Positions 43,233-52,267 are shown, counted from the stretch's first letter. The stretch is 52,402 nucleotides of DNA from Rhodococcus sp. 14-2470-1b (GCF_002259415.1 NZ_NPFY01000033.1:1-52402); one strand, 5' to 3'. The notes: generated from the sequence alone by a model not told the origin. Made by a program: numbers and translations.

Positions 43233-44218
43233 CCAGCACCGACCGCGTTTTCGTTCTGGATCGTAGTGACCCCGAGGGTGAGATTGCGAAAGCTGCTGAG
43301 CGCAATCGAAATTGGGGGAAGTGGGGTGAAGATGACGTTCGCGGCACCATGAACTACGTCACCGACGAACTACGCGCTGCAGCAGGCTCTCTGATCAAGC
43401 GGGGTGTCTCGTTCTCGCTGTCGCAGAGTTTCGATATGGACGGTCCGCAGAAGGGTTGGCGACGGCGAACGAATCCAGTTCATACGATGCTCGACACCGG
43501 CACCGATGCAGTCGCGGGTATCCAGGGGTTTCCACACGGTCTCGGTGGCGCGGACGATGTAGTGTCCATGCCGCTTCAGTGTTCGACGCAATGGGACGGG
43601 CTCGGACACATTTTCGACCACGGAATTGCGTGGAACGGACGACCCGCGGATTCAGTCGTAACCAGCCTGGGAGATGGAGTTACCGGCATAGAGACCGTGG
43701 CGAACGGAATAGTCGGACGTGGTGTTCTTCTCGATGTGGGTAGGCAATTCGGTGAGGACGGTGAGTTACCGGATGGCTTCGCCATCACGACGGAACATCT
43801 GAAGTCCACCATCTCGGCGCAGGGTGTCACCGCTGAAGTAAGGCGCGGCGACCTCGTGTTGGTGCGTACCGGACAACTCAGTCGTGTACGCCGCGAGGGC
43901 TGGGGAGAGTATGCGGGCGGGGCAGCTCCCGGCCTGTCCTTCACCACAGCCGACTGGCTGCACGACAGTGAGATCGCGGCTGTAGCGACCGACACGTGGG
44001 GCTTCGAGGTTCGACCCAACGAGTTCGACGTGGCGTTTCAGCCGTTGCATCAGGTTGCGATTCCCAACATCGGCTTGTTTCTCGGTGAGATGTGGGATCT
44101 CGACGAGTTGAGTGCCGATTGCGCTACCGACGGTGTGTTCGAGTTCTTCCTCACCGCTGCTCCCATCCCGGTGACCGGCGCCGTCGGAGCACCGGTCAAT
44201 CCGATCGCGGTGAAGTAG
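43229..44218 (+). CDS. Cyclase-family hydrolase (kynurenine formamidase fold)
   Basis: 329 residues. CSTQWDGLGHIFDHG corresponds to the metal-binding H-x-G-T-H-x-D region of the cyclase (PF04199) family, in the QWDGLGH variant, and DTWGFEVRPNE to the later acidic part. Family members hydrolyse formamides, isatin or cyclic products. Its presence hints at a nitrogen-containing or lactone intermediate. Last gene of the operon, convergent with the LysR gene. Confidence 0.82.
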   Translation: MTSTDRVFVLDRSDPEGEIAKAAERNRNWGKWGEDDVRGTMNYVTDELRAAAGSLIKRGVSFSLSQSFDMDGPQKGWRRRTNPVHTMLDTGTDAVAGIQGFPHGLGGADDVVSMPLQCSTQWDGLGHIFDHGIAWNGRPADSVVTSLGDGVTGIETVANGIVGRGVLLDVGRQFGEDGELPDGFAITTEHLKSTISAQGVTAEVRRGDLVLVRTGQLSRVRREGWGEYAGGAAPGLSFTTADWLHDSEIAAVATDTWGFEVRPNEFDVAFQPLHQVAIPNIGLFLGEMWDLDELSADCATDGVFEFFLTAAPIPVTGAVGAPVNPIAVK

Positions 44219-44230
44219 GCTTTCGTACCG

Positions 44231-45220
44231 TCATTTCAGTTCGCGAGTGGCCAGTTCCGCGGCCCGAAGAACGATCTCACGGAGAAAGATGTGCTCCGGG
44301 TCGCGGTTGTAGACGGGGTGCCACCACATGGCTTCGACCAGCTCTCCGACCTCGACCGGGCACTGCATCGTCCGTAGACCTGAATTGAGGGGGAGCAGTT
44401 TGACCAATTGCTCCTGAAGTAACGCTATGCGATTGCTGCCTGCAACGAGGTTGGGGACGGTGAGGAAGCTCTCGGTGACGATCTGTACCTGCGGTTCGAT
44501 TCCTAGCATCCGTAGCTGGCGGTCGGCCGGGGTGGCGGCGGAGTTTCCATGAAAAACCACGACCCAGGGTGATGTCTTCAAGTCCTCCACGGTGGCCTCG
44601 GCCCCGATGGTGTCGTTGTCCGACGAGACCACCATGACCCAGCGGTCCCGATACAGATCCTGGTGGGGTAGATCGGTGACGAATCCGTGCGGTACGAGCA
44701 TGAGGTCTGTTCCGACGAGCGTTTGATCGGCGCGCGCGACCGAATCCGGACTGGTGGGTCGAAAGCGTAGGCGGGCGTGCGGTGCAGCCTCGGTGAACAG
44801 TCTCGCAAGAGTGTCTCCGAGAACCGTTATGCCGTAATCGCTTACCAGGACATCGAACTCGCGTAGCGACTCGGCCGGATCGAATTCCGGCTGAGCTGAA
44901 AACACACGTTCGACACCGTCGAGAGCCAGCCTGGCACGTTGGCGTAGCTCGGCCGCCAGTGGCGTGAGGTGGTACTCGTTTCCGACGCGGTACAACAGCT
45001 CGTCGTTGAAATGCCTACGCAGGCGTGCCAGTGCCGCCGACAGCGTGGGTTGACTCGAGCCGAGCTGCCCAGCCGCCTTGGTCACACTCTTGTGCTGGAG
45101 GAGCGCGTCGAGCGAGACCAGCAGGTTGAGATCCAGGTTCGAGACACCGATGACCTTTCGCACTGCCCGAGTATAGTCCGCGAAGACATCGCTCAGGGCT
45201 TGCTCGGAGCGCGCAGCCAT
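44231..45220 (-). CDS. LysR-family regulator of the aromatic operon
   Basis: 329 residues from ATG 45220; a GTG at 45163 gives a start closer to the family norm (VRKVIGVSNLDLNLL). LDLNLLVSLDALLQHKSVTKAAGQLGSSQPTLSAALARLRRHFNDELLYR is the HTH of the NodD/NahR-like LysR branch, followed by a substrate-binding domain. Members of this branch respond to aromatic compounds. Its end faces the end of the operon 12 bases away. Confidence 0.87.
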   Translation of the reverse strand: MAARSEQALSDVFADYTRAVRKVIGVSNLDLNLLVSLDALLQHKSVTKAAGQLGSSQPTLSAALARLRRHFNDELLYRVGNEYHLTPLAAELRQRARLALDGVERVFSAQPEFDPAESLREFDVLVSDYGITVLGDTLARLFTEAAPHARLRFRPTSPDSVARADQTLVGTDLMLVPHGFVTDLPHQDLYRDRWVMVVSSDNDTIGAEATVEDLKTSPWVVVFHGNSAATPADRQLRMLGIEPQVQIVTESFLTVPNLVAGSNRIALLQEQLVKLLPLNSGLRTMQCPVEVGELVEAMWWHPVYNRDPEHIFLREIVLRAAELATRELK

Positions 45221-45328
45221 GTGCCCCGAACGTCTCGATCGGCGGATTGCACCGTCGCGCAGCGAATTCTGGCTCGACGCGGCTGAGACGAACACAGGGA
45301 CGCAACGTGCCCGGCGCGCGTCTGTGCA

Positions 45329-45928
45329 CTACCGCGGTTTCCGGCCCACAAGTGTCGATGTGACCGATCGAACGGCCTCCACGATGAACTCGCGTCGGCG
45401 TTCTGCTCGTGCGTTCTCGTCCGAAGGGAGGCCGGCGATCTGCCGGTCCGTGGCCTGCAGAGCTACCCAGCCGTCGACCAGGGTGATGATGGTGATCAGG
45501 ATCTCTTGGGCGTCGGCTTCCGACAGTTCGGGGACTGCCGCGCGAGCCTCACCGACGAGGTTTCGGGCGTGTTCACGGCGAGATTCGTCCGCGTGGAAGG
45601 GCTCTCGTTCCAAACCTTCCCAGAACAGCAGTCTCGTCAAAGATGGATTTGCGCGCTGGTAATCGAATCGCCTGCGTGCGTAATCGGCCAGGGCTGAGGG
45701 GCCGTGTCCGGTGATTGCAACCGCGGTGAGCGACGTCGACAGCTCCTTGTTCAGTACGGCGCTGAAGAGTGCTTGCTTGTTACCGAAGTATTGGTAGATG
45801 CGTTCCTTGCTGATTCCGGCCGCGGAGGCGATGCGATCCACGCGAGCACCGGCAAGGCCGTGTGTTGCAAACTCTCCGGTGCCGGCCTCGAGCAACGAAC
45901 GCTTCGTACCTTCGATGTCCCACGCCAC
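45329..45928 (-). CDS. TetR-family regulator
   Basis: 199 residues from GTG. The HTH (SLLEAGTGEFATHGLAGARVDRIASAAGISKERIYQYFGNKQALFSAVL) is a standard TetR domain. Two near-identical 24-base palindromes lie directly upstream, between it and a divergent membrane protein gene, so it should control itself and that gene. Confidence 0.9.
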   Translation of the reverse strand: MAWDIEGTKRSLLEAGTGEFATHGLAGARVDRIASAAGISKERIYQYFGNKQALFSAVLNKELSTSLTAVAITGHGPSALADYARRRFDYQRANPSLTRLLFWEGLEREPFHADESRREHARNLVGEARAAVPELSEADAQEILITIITLVDGWVALQATDRQIAGLPSDENARAERRREFIVEAVRSVTSTLVGRKPR

Positions 45929-45944
45929 GGGCTCACTCTAGTCC

Positions 45945-46015
45945 ATCTCCAACTGTTCGGTTGGAGATTCGACGCGACCGGGCATACGCTCATCTCCAAC
46001 TGTTCAGTTGGAGAT
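45945..46015. promoter_or_regulatory. Two 24-base TetR operators
   Basis: Both sites have the form ATCTCCAACTG-TT-xxGTTGGAGAT. The second (45992-46015) is perfect with 11-base arms; the first (45945-45968) has one mismatch. They are 47 bases apart start to start and fill the divergent promoter region. Confidence 0.85.
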
Positions 46016-46029
46016 GGAAGGTCGGTTGC

Positions 46030-46380
46030 ATGGAGTCGCTCGCGGTTGCCTCCGCAGTTTTGGAACATCTCGCTCAGCCGAGAGCACAACGGCGTCCGGT
46101 CGGTGACGCCCGACAGGCGACGATCGCGTCGACCGGAGCCCCGTCGATTCATGTCAGGGTTCTGCTGACCTGGATTTCGATCTTCCCCCTCGTCACCCTT
46201 GGTATGTCCGGCATGGCATTTCTCGGTCCGATCACAGGGGCGTGGCCCACCTGGTTCAGAGCCCTTCTCTTGACGGCCATCGTGGTTCCCACGTCGGCGT
46301 ACTTCGTCGTTCCTCGGTTGATGGTGCTGTCGATGAAATGGACGCGGTGGCGTATGCGCCGCAGAGAATTGTCGGCTTAG
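46030..46380 (+). CDS. Small membrane protein under TetR control
   Basis: 116 residues from ATG 46030, just after the second operator. Two hydrophobic segments (about 44-67 and 77-99, VLLTWISIFPLVTLGMSGMAF and ALLLTAIVVPTSAYFVVPRLM) followed by a basic tail resemble the membrane part of some antibiotic-biosynthesis-monooxygenase-like proteins. Function unknown. Its stop overlaps that of the convergent MarR gene. Confidence 0.65.
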   Translation: MESLAVASAVLEHLAQPRAQRRPVGDARQATIASTGAPSIHVRVLLTWISIFPLVTLGMSGMAFLGPITGAWPTWFRALLLTAIVVPTSAYFVVPRLMVLSMKWTRWRMRRRELSA

Positions 46381-46871
46381 TGCGGGTCGTCGTACAGGTC
46401 GGTCAAGCTGCCGGATCGGTCCAGATGCGGTAGCAGGACATCGCAGATGTCTCGGAGCTGCAGGAGCTGTTCTGCGGTGAGGGCGTCGACGACGTTGCGG
46501 CGGACTGCAGCGAGGTGGTCCGGTGCGGCCGACTCGACTGCGTGCCAACCTTTCTCGGTCAGAGTGGCGTTCGTGGCGCGCCCGTCGGTAGGGCACGGGC
46601 GTCGTTGTATCAGATCGTGCGTCTCCAGCCGTCGTACCACGTGCGACAGGCGCGCCAAGGTCGAATTCGTCCGCCGGGCGAGAACATTCATGCGCAACGT
46701 ACGGTCGTCTGCCTCGGACAACCGCGTGAGGACGAAGTACTCGAAGTGGGACAGCCCCGCGTCTCGACGCAACTGCTGTTCCAGAACCCCGGGTAGCAAC
46801 TCCACGACAGCGAGGAGTCGCAACCACGCTGCACGCTCCATCTCGTTCAGCCAGTTGGTGTCCATGGTCAC
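46377..46871 (-). CDS. MarR-family regulator
   Basis: 164 residues. LSHFEYFVLTRLSEADDRTLRMNVLARRTNSTLARLSHVVRRLETHDLIQRR is the winged-helix core, with DGRATNATLTEKG as the wing. It is divergent from an F420-reductase-like gene with a small palindrome between. A MarR next to a carboxylesterase and reductase recalls electrophile- or quinone-sensing MhqR-type circuits; that is inference. Confidence 0.88.
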   Translation of the reverse strand: MTMDTNWLNEMERAAWLRLLAVVELLPGVLEQQLRRDAGLSHFEYFVLTRLSEADDRTLRMNVLARRTNSTLARLSHVVRRLETHDLIQRRPCPTDGRATNATLTEKGWHAVESAAPDHLAAVRRNVVDALTAEQLLQLRDICDVLLPHLDRSGSLTDLYDDPH

Positions 46872-46913
46872 ACCGTACCTCTTTTACTTGACGCTACAAC
46901 AAAAAGGGCGCAA

Positions 46914-46929
46914 GGTTGAAGCATCAACC
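46914..46929. promoter_or_regulatory. Candidate MarR operator
   Basis: GGTTGA-AGCA-TCAACC is a perfect palindrome with 6-base arms, 28 bases ahead of the reductase ATG and downstream of a TTGACG -35-like hexamer at about 46889. Confidence 0.45.
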
Positions 46930-46956
46930 AACCGAATCGTTTCTCAGGAGTTCGTC

Positions 46957-47532
46957 ATGGCAACTGTGTCCATCATCGGAACCGGCAACATGGGCAAGGC
47001 AATCGGAGAGCTGGCGGCCAAGGGCGGTCACTCGGTTCAGGAGCTGACGCGCACAGACGCGGCAACGCCGGTGTCCGGAGACATCGTCGTATTAGCACTG
47101 CCGTTTTCGGCGCTCGATGACGTCATCGCCGAGCGTGGCGACTCGCTCGCGGGCCGAGTCGTCGTCGACATCACGAACCCGGTGAACTTCGAGACTTTCG
47201 ACTCCTTGACCGTTCCGGCTGATAGTTCCGCGACGGCGAAGATCGCTGGAGCGCTCCCGAACGCCCATGTGGTCAAGGCTTTCAACACGAACTTCGCAAG
47301 CACCCTCGTCGACGGAACTCTGGGGCAAGCGCCGACGTCTGTGCTGATTGCAGGCGACAACGAGGACGCCAAGTCGGCGCTGGCGCAGGTCGTCGAATCT
47401 GCAGGCCTCGTGGCCGTCGACGCCGGTTCACTCGCTCGTGCGCGTGAGCTCGAGAGCGTCGGGTTTCTGCAGATGACACTGGCTGCACGCGAGAAAATCT
47501 CGTGGACAGGCGGCTTCGGCCTCACTGCGTGA
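46957..47532 (+). CDS. NADPH-dependent F420 reductase-like protein
   Basis: 191 residues; CAGGAG precedes the ATG. SIIGTGNMGKAIGELAAKGGH is the NADPH loop, GDIVVLALPFSAL and VVDITNPVNF follow, and AHVVKAFNTNFAS matches the FNO/NpdG group. Many such proteins in actinomycetes are NADP-binding oxidoreductases of unknown substrate. It begins a three-gene run with the esterase fusion and the hydratase. Confidence 0.83.
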   Translation: MATVSIIGTGNMGKAIGELAAKGGHSVQELTRTDAATPVSGDIVVLALPFSALDDVIAERGDSLAGRVVVDITNPVNFETFDSLTVPADSSATAKIAGALPNAHVVKAFNTNFASTLVDGTLGQAPTSVLIAGDNEDAKSALAQVVESAGLVAVDAGSLARARELESVGFLQMTLAAREKISWTGGFGLTA

Positions 47533-47562
47533 CCGAAACCTACTGACGAGAGCGACACCCCC

Positions 47563-48756
47563 ATGAACGAGCACACCGATCCCGTCACCTCGACCTACGG
47601 TTCGACCGACGACAACGCTCCACTCGTAGTTCTGCTGCACGGCCGCGGATCCAACGATGAAGACATCATCTCGATCGCCCCGCACTTGCCGATCGGCCCA
47701 CGATATGTGGCAGTTCGAGCACCGATCGCCGAAGGGGGTGGGTTCGCGTGGTTCGCCAACCGCGGAATCGGGCGACCGATCGCCAGTTCCCTCGAATCGA
47801 CGATGGCATGGTTTCGGAGCTGGTTGGACTCCGTTTCGTCCGCCGGCCGACCGGTGATACTTGTGGGCTTCAGCGGCGGTGCGGCGTTCGCGGGTGGACT
47901 TGCTCTGGATGACCCTGCCCGTTACGCCGGCGCGGCAATCCTTTACGGCACGCTCCCGTTCGACGCGGGTGTCCCGGTCGACGCGGGCCGTCTGGCCCAC
48001 CTCCCGATCTTCATCGCACAGGGCGACGACGATCGAGTCATTCCGGCTGAGTTGCTCTCGCGAACGTGGGAGTACGTGACCAGTGAATCGGGTGCCCCCG
48101 CCGATGCTCATCGCGACCCGGGTGGTCATGGACTGAGCGCCCCGATCGTGTCGGCTTTGGGGGAGTGGATCGCATCCAGAGTGCACTTCATCGCGAGTCG
48201 ACCGGTGCCGACACCGGGACCGCGAAGTGATGTCGACTGGCCGACGGTGACGGGTGGACGACTGTCTGCGCGTCGCGGCGGCCATCCACGCGTGTCGTGG
48301 TCGATTCCGCAGCAGCAGCTCTCCGAAACAGCACCGGCAGCGCTACAGGAGAGACTGTTGCACGACATCGCGGTGCTCCCTGGTGTGGCAGTGGGTCCCT
48401 CGCACATCTCGGTACCGGGAGCCCGCGCGTTGACGATTGCAGATGGGGCAGCAGTCAGTGAGAACTTTCTGGTGCCCTCCGCGCGCGAGTTCGCGCATCT
48501 GCATCCGTCGTACGACGGCTCGTTGCATCTCGTACTTCCTGCCGACCAGGCCGCGGATCTGGTCGCTCACGGACGTGGACGGATGCATCCGTGGGCCGGG
48601 ACACGTCTCGCTGTCGGTTTCGTGATGGTCTACGGACCCCGTGACGAGGACGAGGTTCAGCTGATCGGTCAGATCGTCGAGGCCAGCTACGTCTTTGCAA
48701 CGAACGGTGCTGCATCCAGTGGACTCGCATTCAATGCAGCCGGGGCCGACGCGTGA
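47563..48756 (+). CDS. Carboxylesterase fused to a DUF5519 (luciferase-family) domain
   Basis: 397 residues. Residues 1-210 are a phospholipase/carboxylesterase of the MhqD/YpfH type: VVLLHGRGSNDEDI, GFSGGAAFAGGLA (Ser nucleophile), AQGDDDRVIP (Asp) and DPGGHGL (His). Residues ~240-390 match DUF5519: PAALQERLLHDIAVLPGVAV, FLVPSAREFAHLHPSYDGSLHLVLP and GRMHPWAGTRLAVGFVMVYGPRD. The fusion is in one unbroken frame. The first half probably hydrolyses esters of quinone or aromatic products; the second is of unknown role. Confidence 0.8.
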   Translation: MNEHTDPVTSTYGSTDDNAPLVVLLHGRGSNDEDIISIAPHLPIGPRYVAVRAPIAEGGGFAWFANRGIGRPIASSLESTMAWFRSWLDSVSSAGRPVILVGFSGGAAFAGGLALDDPARYAGAAILYGTLPFDAGVPVDAGRLAHLPIFIAQGDDDRVIPAELLSRTWEYVTSESGAPADAHRDPGGHGLSAPIVSALGEWIASRVHFIASRPVPTPGPRSDVDWPTVTGGRLSARRGGHPRVSWSIPQQQLSETAPAALQERLLHDIAVLPGVAVGPSHISVPGARALTIADGAAVSENFLVPSAREFAHLHPSYDGSLHLVLPADQAADLVAHGRGRMHPWAGTRLAVGFVMVYGPRDEDEVQLIGQIVEASYVFATNGAASSGLAFNAAGADA

Positions 48757-49526
48757 TTGCGGCAGCGAACGCCGCTCGAATTCTCGCGGCTGCACGGTTG
48801 TCCGGCCACACCGTAGAACCGTTCAGCGATACGGAGTCCGGCCTGACCGAGGATTGGGGCTACGCAGTACAAGACGAGGATCACCGGAGCCGAGTGGCAG
48901 ACGGCGAGCGAACGATCGGCGCGAAGCTCGGATTGACCAGCCGAGCGAAGCAACGAAGAATGGGCGTGGACACGCCGATCGTCGGGTTCCTGACAGACGC
49001 GATGCTGTTCGAGGCAGCTCGAGTGACACGCGAACTGCACCGTTGGGTGCAGCCGCGCATCGAGCCGGAGATTGTATTCGTGACCGCCCAGGACATCTCG
49101 GCGCCGATCACCCTGGACGAGGCCGCGATGCTCGTGGACTCAGTGACTGTCGGGGCCGAGATTCTCGACTCCCGCTTCACCGATTATCGGTTCGGTCTCG
49201 GTGACGTGATTGCCGACAACACGAGTGCTGCTGGAGTGCTCCTCGGCCCACCGCACCGACTCGACCGCATCGGTGCACTTGCGTCGCTCAGCTGTGCCGT
49301 GGAAGTGGACGGAGCGGTCGTGCACGAGGCTGCGGGGTCAGCCGTTCTGGGCGATCCGCTGCGGTCCTTGGTGCTACTCGCAGAGCACGTGGCAGCGTGC
49401 GGCAATGTGCTTGCGGCAGGATCGTTAGTGCTCGCCGGTGCGATGACCGACGCTGTCACCCTACGCACCGGTCACACGTATTCGCTTCGCGTCGATACCC
49501 TCGGTTCATTGGATTTCGCTACCTAG
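48753..49526 (+). CDS. 2-oxopent-4-enoate hydratase / 4-oxalocrotonate decarboxylase family
   Basis: 257 residues from a GTG overlapping the previous stop. YAVQDEDHRSRVADGERTIGAKLGLTSRAKQRRMGVDTPIVGFL and RIEPEIVFV are family motifs; GAEILDSRFTDYRFGLGDVIADNTSAAGVLLG is characteristic. These enzymes act late in meta-cleavage pathways, so it likely serves the dioxygenase operon nearby although separated by three regulators. Confidence 0.87.
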   Translation: MIAAANAARILAAARLSGHTVEPFSDTESGLTEDWGYAVQDEDHRSRVADGERTIGAKLGLTSRAKQRRMGVDTPIVGFLTDAMLFEAARVTRELHRWVQPRIEPEIVFVTAQDISAPITLDEAAMLVDSVTVGAEILDSRFTDYRFGLGDVIADNTSAAGVLLGPPHRLDRIGALASLSCAVEVDGAVVHEAAGSAVLGDPLRSLVLLAEHVAACGNVLAAGSLVLAGAMTDAVTLRTGHTYSLRVDTLGSLDFAT

Positions 49527-49538
49527 CGAGCACACCGG

Positions 49539-50828
49539 TCATCGAAGATCAGCTTTGACACCAGCCTCCAACCCCAGGGCACCGGCCTCACCGCGGGTAC
49601 TCACGTCGAGCTTCTTCAAAATGCTTGCGACGTAGAACTTCACGGTGCTTTCGCTCAGTGCCAACTCAGCCGCGATGGCCTTGTTGCGCCTACCGATTGC
49701 CAGATGGCCGAGCACCTGGAGTTCGCGCGCGTTCAGATTTGCCAACAGCTGTTCGTCCGGTAACGACGCCGGCGGGTCCAGGGGCAAGGTGATTTTCACG
49801 CGCGAACCCCACCCGGGGGTCGATTCGAACGAGATCTCTCCGCGCAGCGTCTGTACCCTGCCCGTGAGCTGTAACGACAGGGCGTCGAGATCGACCGAAC
49901 CGCCTCCGTCGTCGCGTAATTCGAGAAGGAGATTTGTGCCGTCGCAGTCCCAGGCAATGCGGATTCGGCGTATGTCCGGCTGTGCGGCGTAGGCCAGCGC
50001 GACAGTTCTCACCGCGGCGCGTGCGGCGCGCGCGACCTCCCCAGGCACCGGCCGACCGTCGGCGGGAGGATCGACGTACTCGACGGCTATGGACTGCTGA
50101 TCGAGCAGTGGACCTAGCTCGCCACGCAGCCGCGCGAACGCCGTGGTCACAGCTTCCTGGGCGAGTTCTCGATTGGACTCCTCCGTCGACCGGAGTCCGA
50201 TCAGAGCAGCCGACGCTGTGAGACTTGCTGTCTCCCTGGCCCGTCGATCGTCGAGATCGTTAGATCGCAGGGTTGCCAGCAGTGATGTCAATGTCCCCGC
50301 CTGCACATCGACCATTTCGGAAATCGCTCGTGCACGTTCGCTGGACGCCGCCAGTGATTCAGCAAGATAGGCGGGCGACGCTTGGATCACTTGCTGTTGG
50401 ATCGCTGTAGCCACCAAGCCGAACGCGGCGCCGGTTCGCGAATGGATGTCGAATCTCTGTGCAGACGGTCTCGGAACCAGTACCAGCAATGTTCCGGTCG
50501 CGTCGTCGAGCAGCGCGGCGATCCGGCGCAGCTCGCCTCCCAGTGCAGCGCTGTTGTCCATCGAAGGCTGCTCCGGTGAAAGCGACTCTTTGATCGCATC
50601 GAGTTCGGCAATCGTGGTGCTGTCGACGATGGTCGGATCGCCACTGACTTTCCTGGGTCGCCCGGTGCATTCCCTGGTGAAGATGATCAGGGCCGAATGA
50701 GGGTAGTCGGTGCCCACCCATGCGGAAAACCGTGAGGCGATCTCGACCAGGGGTCCGGACACGACGTCGCGAACGGTTCTGAACAACTCCGTCGCAGCGG
50801 AGTCGATCGGCGTCGAGGGTGTTGCCAT
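49539..50828 (-). CDS. LuxR-type regulator with histidine-kinase-like ATPase domain
   Basis: 429 residues. Residues 1-170 resemble a GAF-like sensor; ~180-350 a helical segment plus HATPase-like fold (IRIAWDCDGTNLLLELRDDGGGSVDLD, FESTPGWGSRVKITLPL); ~365-425 a LuxR HTH (LNARELQVLGHLAIGRRNKAIAAELALSESTVKFYVASILKKL). There is no obvious phospho-acceptor His. It is divergent from the formaldehyde-assimilation genes and probably activates them. Such one-protein sensor-regulators are known in actinomycetes with unclear mechanism. Confidence 0.8.
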   Translation of the reverse strand: MATPSTPIDSAATELFRTVRDVVSGPLVEIASRFSAWVGTDYPHSALIIFTRECTGRPRKVSGDPTIVDSTTIAELDAIKESLSPEQPSMDNSAALGGELRRIAALLDDATGTLLVLVPRPSAQRFDIHSRTGAAFGLVATAIQQQVIQASPAYLAESLAASSERARAISEMVDVQAGTLTSLLATLRSNDLDDRRARETASLTASAALIGLRSTEESNRELAQEAVTTAFARLRGELGPLLDQQSIAVEYVDPPADGRPVPGEVARAARAAVRTVALAYAAQPDIRRIRIAWDCDGTNLLLELRDDGGGSVDLDALSLQLTGRVQTLRGEISFESTPGWGSRVKITLPLDPPASLPDEQLLANLNARELQVLGHLAIGRRNKAIAAELALSESTVKFYVASILKKLDVSTRGEAGALGLEAGVKADLR

Positions 50829-50850
50829 GACACGAGCTTAGTACTAGGCC

Positions 50851-50895
50851 ACTGGCCGAGTACTGGCCATTCGATCAGTGAGGTCTGGCCATAAT
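50851..50895 (+). promoter_or_regulatory. Direct repeats and -10 element of the formaldehyde operon
   Basis: ACTGGCC occurs at 50851-50857 and 50862-50868 and TCTGGCC at 50884-50890, overlapping CATAAT, a good -10 hexamer at 50890-50895. The 11-base spacing of the first two copies equals about one helix turn, which fits binding by the divergent LuxR protein. Confidence 0.5.
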
Positions 50896-50958
50896 GCGGA
50901 GTTCTTCCGACGGTGCGTAGGGGCAACCTGGAGTCGTACACACACGGAAAGGTTCTCG

Positions 50959-51540
50959 ATGGGATCGACGACAAGCGAATTCGCACAGACGTTCTCGGCG
51001 GCACGTACACGTGTACTCGACGAGAACGCCCGAGTACTGGCCCAACTCGATGACGCCGCCTGGCGCAGTGCTGCTCGAATCATCGGTGATGCCACAGCAG
51101 TTTTCGTCATCGGAAACGGACGAAGCAGGTTGGCCTCGGAGATGGCCGCCATGAGACTCATGCACCTCGGGCTGACTGTCCATGTTGCCGGAGAGTCCAC
51201 TGCACCTGCCGTCGCGCAGGGTGACGTGGTCATTGCGGTATCCGGCTCTGGTACGACGACGACGGTTGTCGCCGCGGCTCGCACCGCACTCGACGTCGGT
51301 GCATCTGTGATCGCTGTGACCACGGCAGCCGATTCCCTCCTGGCAGACACATCCACCCTCGTACTGACCATCGAAGCCGCCGACAAACTGGACCGAAGTG
51401 GCACTGTCACGACTCAGTACGCGGGCAGCCTGTTCGAACAATCCGTGCTCCTCGCATTCGATGCACTCTTCCATTCCATGTGGGTCGAGAGCGGGCAAAC
51501 CGCGGAAACATTGTGGGCTCGCCACGCGACCATCGGATGA
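50959..51540 (+). CDS. 6-phospho-3-hexuloisomerase (SIS domain)
   Basis: 193 residues from ATG 50959, with GGAAAGG ahead. FVIGNGRSRLASEMAAMRLMHLGLTVHVAGESTAPA and VIAVSGSGTTTTVVAAA are the SIS-domain sugar-phosphate motifs of HPI. It isomerises hexulose 6-phosphate to fructose 6-phosphate and pairs with the synthase that follows, completing formaldehyde fixation by the ribulose monophosphate route. Confidence 0.9.
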   Translation: MGSTTSEFAQTFSAARTRVLDENARVLAQLDDAAWRSAARIIGDATAVFVIGNGRSRLASEMAAMRLMHLGLTVHVAGESTAPAVAQGDVVIAVSGSGTTTTVVAAARTALDVGASVIAVTTAADSLLADTSTLVLTIEAADKLDRSGTVTTQYAGSLFEQSVLLAFDALFHSMWVESGQTAETLWARHATIG

Positions 51541-51583
51541 AGTGCTCGAAACCCGAATATCAACTCTCTCAGAAGGAATCATC

Positions 51584-52213
51584 ATGACAAAGCTTCAGGT
51601 TGCGTTGGATCTACTCACCACCGCTGACGCACTCTCGCTGACCAACAAAGTGGCACCGTACGTCGATATCATCGAACTCGGCACCCCGCTCATCAAGAGT
51701 GAAGGTCTGCGCGTCATCAGCGCCATCAAGGCCGCACACCCGGACAAGGAAGTTTTTGCCGACCTCAAGACCGCCGATGCGGGCTTTTTGGAAGCAGACA
51801 TCGCATTCGCAGCAGGAGCAGACATCGTCACAGTGCTCGGATCTGCAGGTGACGCAACAGTTAAAGGCGCAGTCGAAGCCGGCACCAAGCACGGCAAGAA
51901 GGTTGCCGCCGACCTGATCGGTGTCGTGGACCGCGTCGAGCGGGCACGTGAACTCTCGAAGCTCGGGGTCGCGTTCGTCGAACTACACGCGGGTCTCGAC
52001 GAGCAAGCGCAACCGGGCTACTCGATTCAGGCATTGCTCGACGACGGCAAGATCGCGGGCGTTCCGTTCTCCATCGCCGGTGGCGTCAAGGTCGACACCA
52101 TCGTCGCAGTTCGTGATTCCGGCGCCGAGATCGCTGTTGCGGGTGGCTCGATCTACAGCGCCGAGGATCCTGCTGCTGCCGCCAAGGCTCTCCGGGATGC
52201 CTTGTCCAGCTGA
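51584..52213 (+). CDS. 3-hexulose-6-phosphate synthase
   Basis: 209 residues; GAAGGAA precedes the ATG. VDIIELGTPLIKSEG, FADLKTADAGFLEA (the D-x-K-x-x-D motif of the OMP-decarboxylase superfamily) and FSIAGGVKVDTI with AVAGGSIYSAEDPAAAA identify HPS. It condenses formaldehyde with ribulose 5-phosphate. In heterotrophic actinomycetes the pair mainly detoxifies formaldehyde or supports growth on methylated compounds. Confidence 0.93.
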   Translation: MTKLQVALDLLTTADALSLTNKVAPYVDIIELGTPLIKSEGLRVISAIKAAHPDKEVFADLKTADAGFLEADIAFAAGADIVTVLGSAGDATVKGAVEAGTKHGKKVAADLIGVVDRVERARELSKLGVAFVELHAGLDEQAQPGYSIQALLDDGKIAGVPFSIAGGVKVDTIVAVRDSGAEIAVAGGSIYSAEDPAAAAKALRDALSS

Positions 52214-52267
52214 AAAGCGTAGATGCACAGCTATATTCGGACGCACAAGAACCAAGAAGGAGATTCG

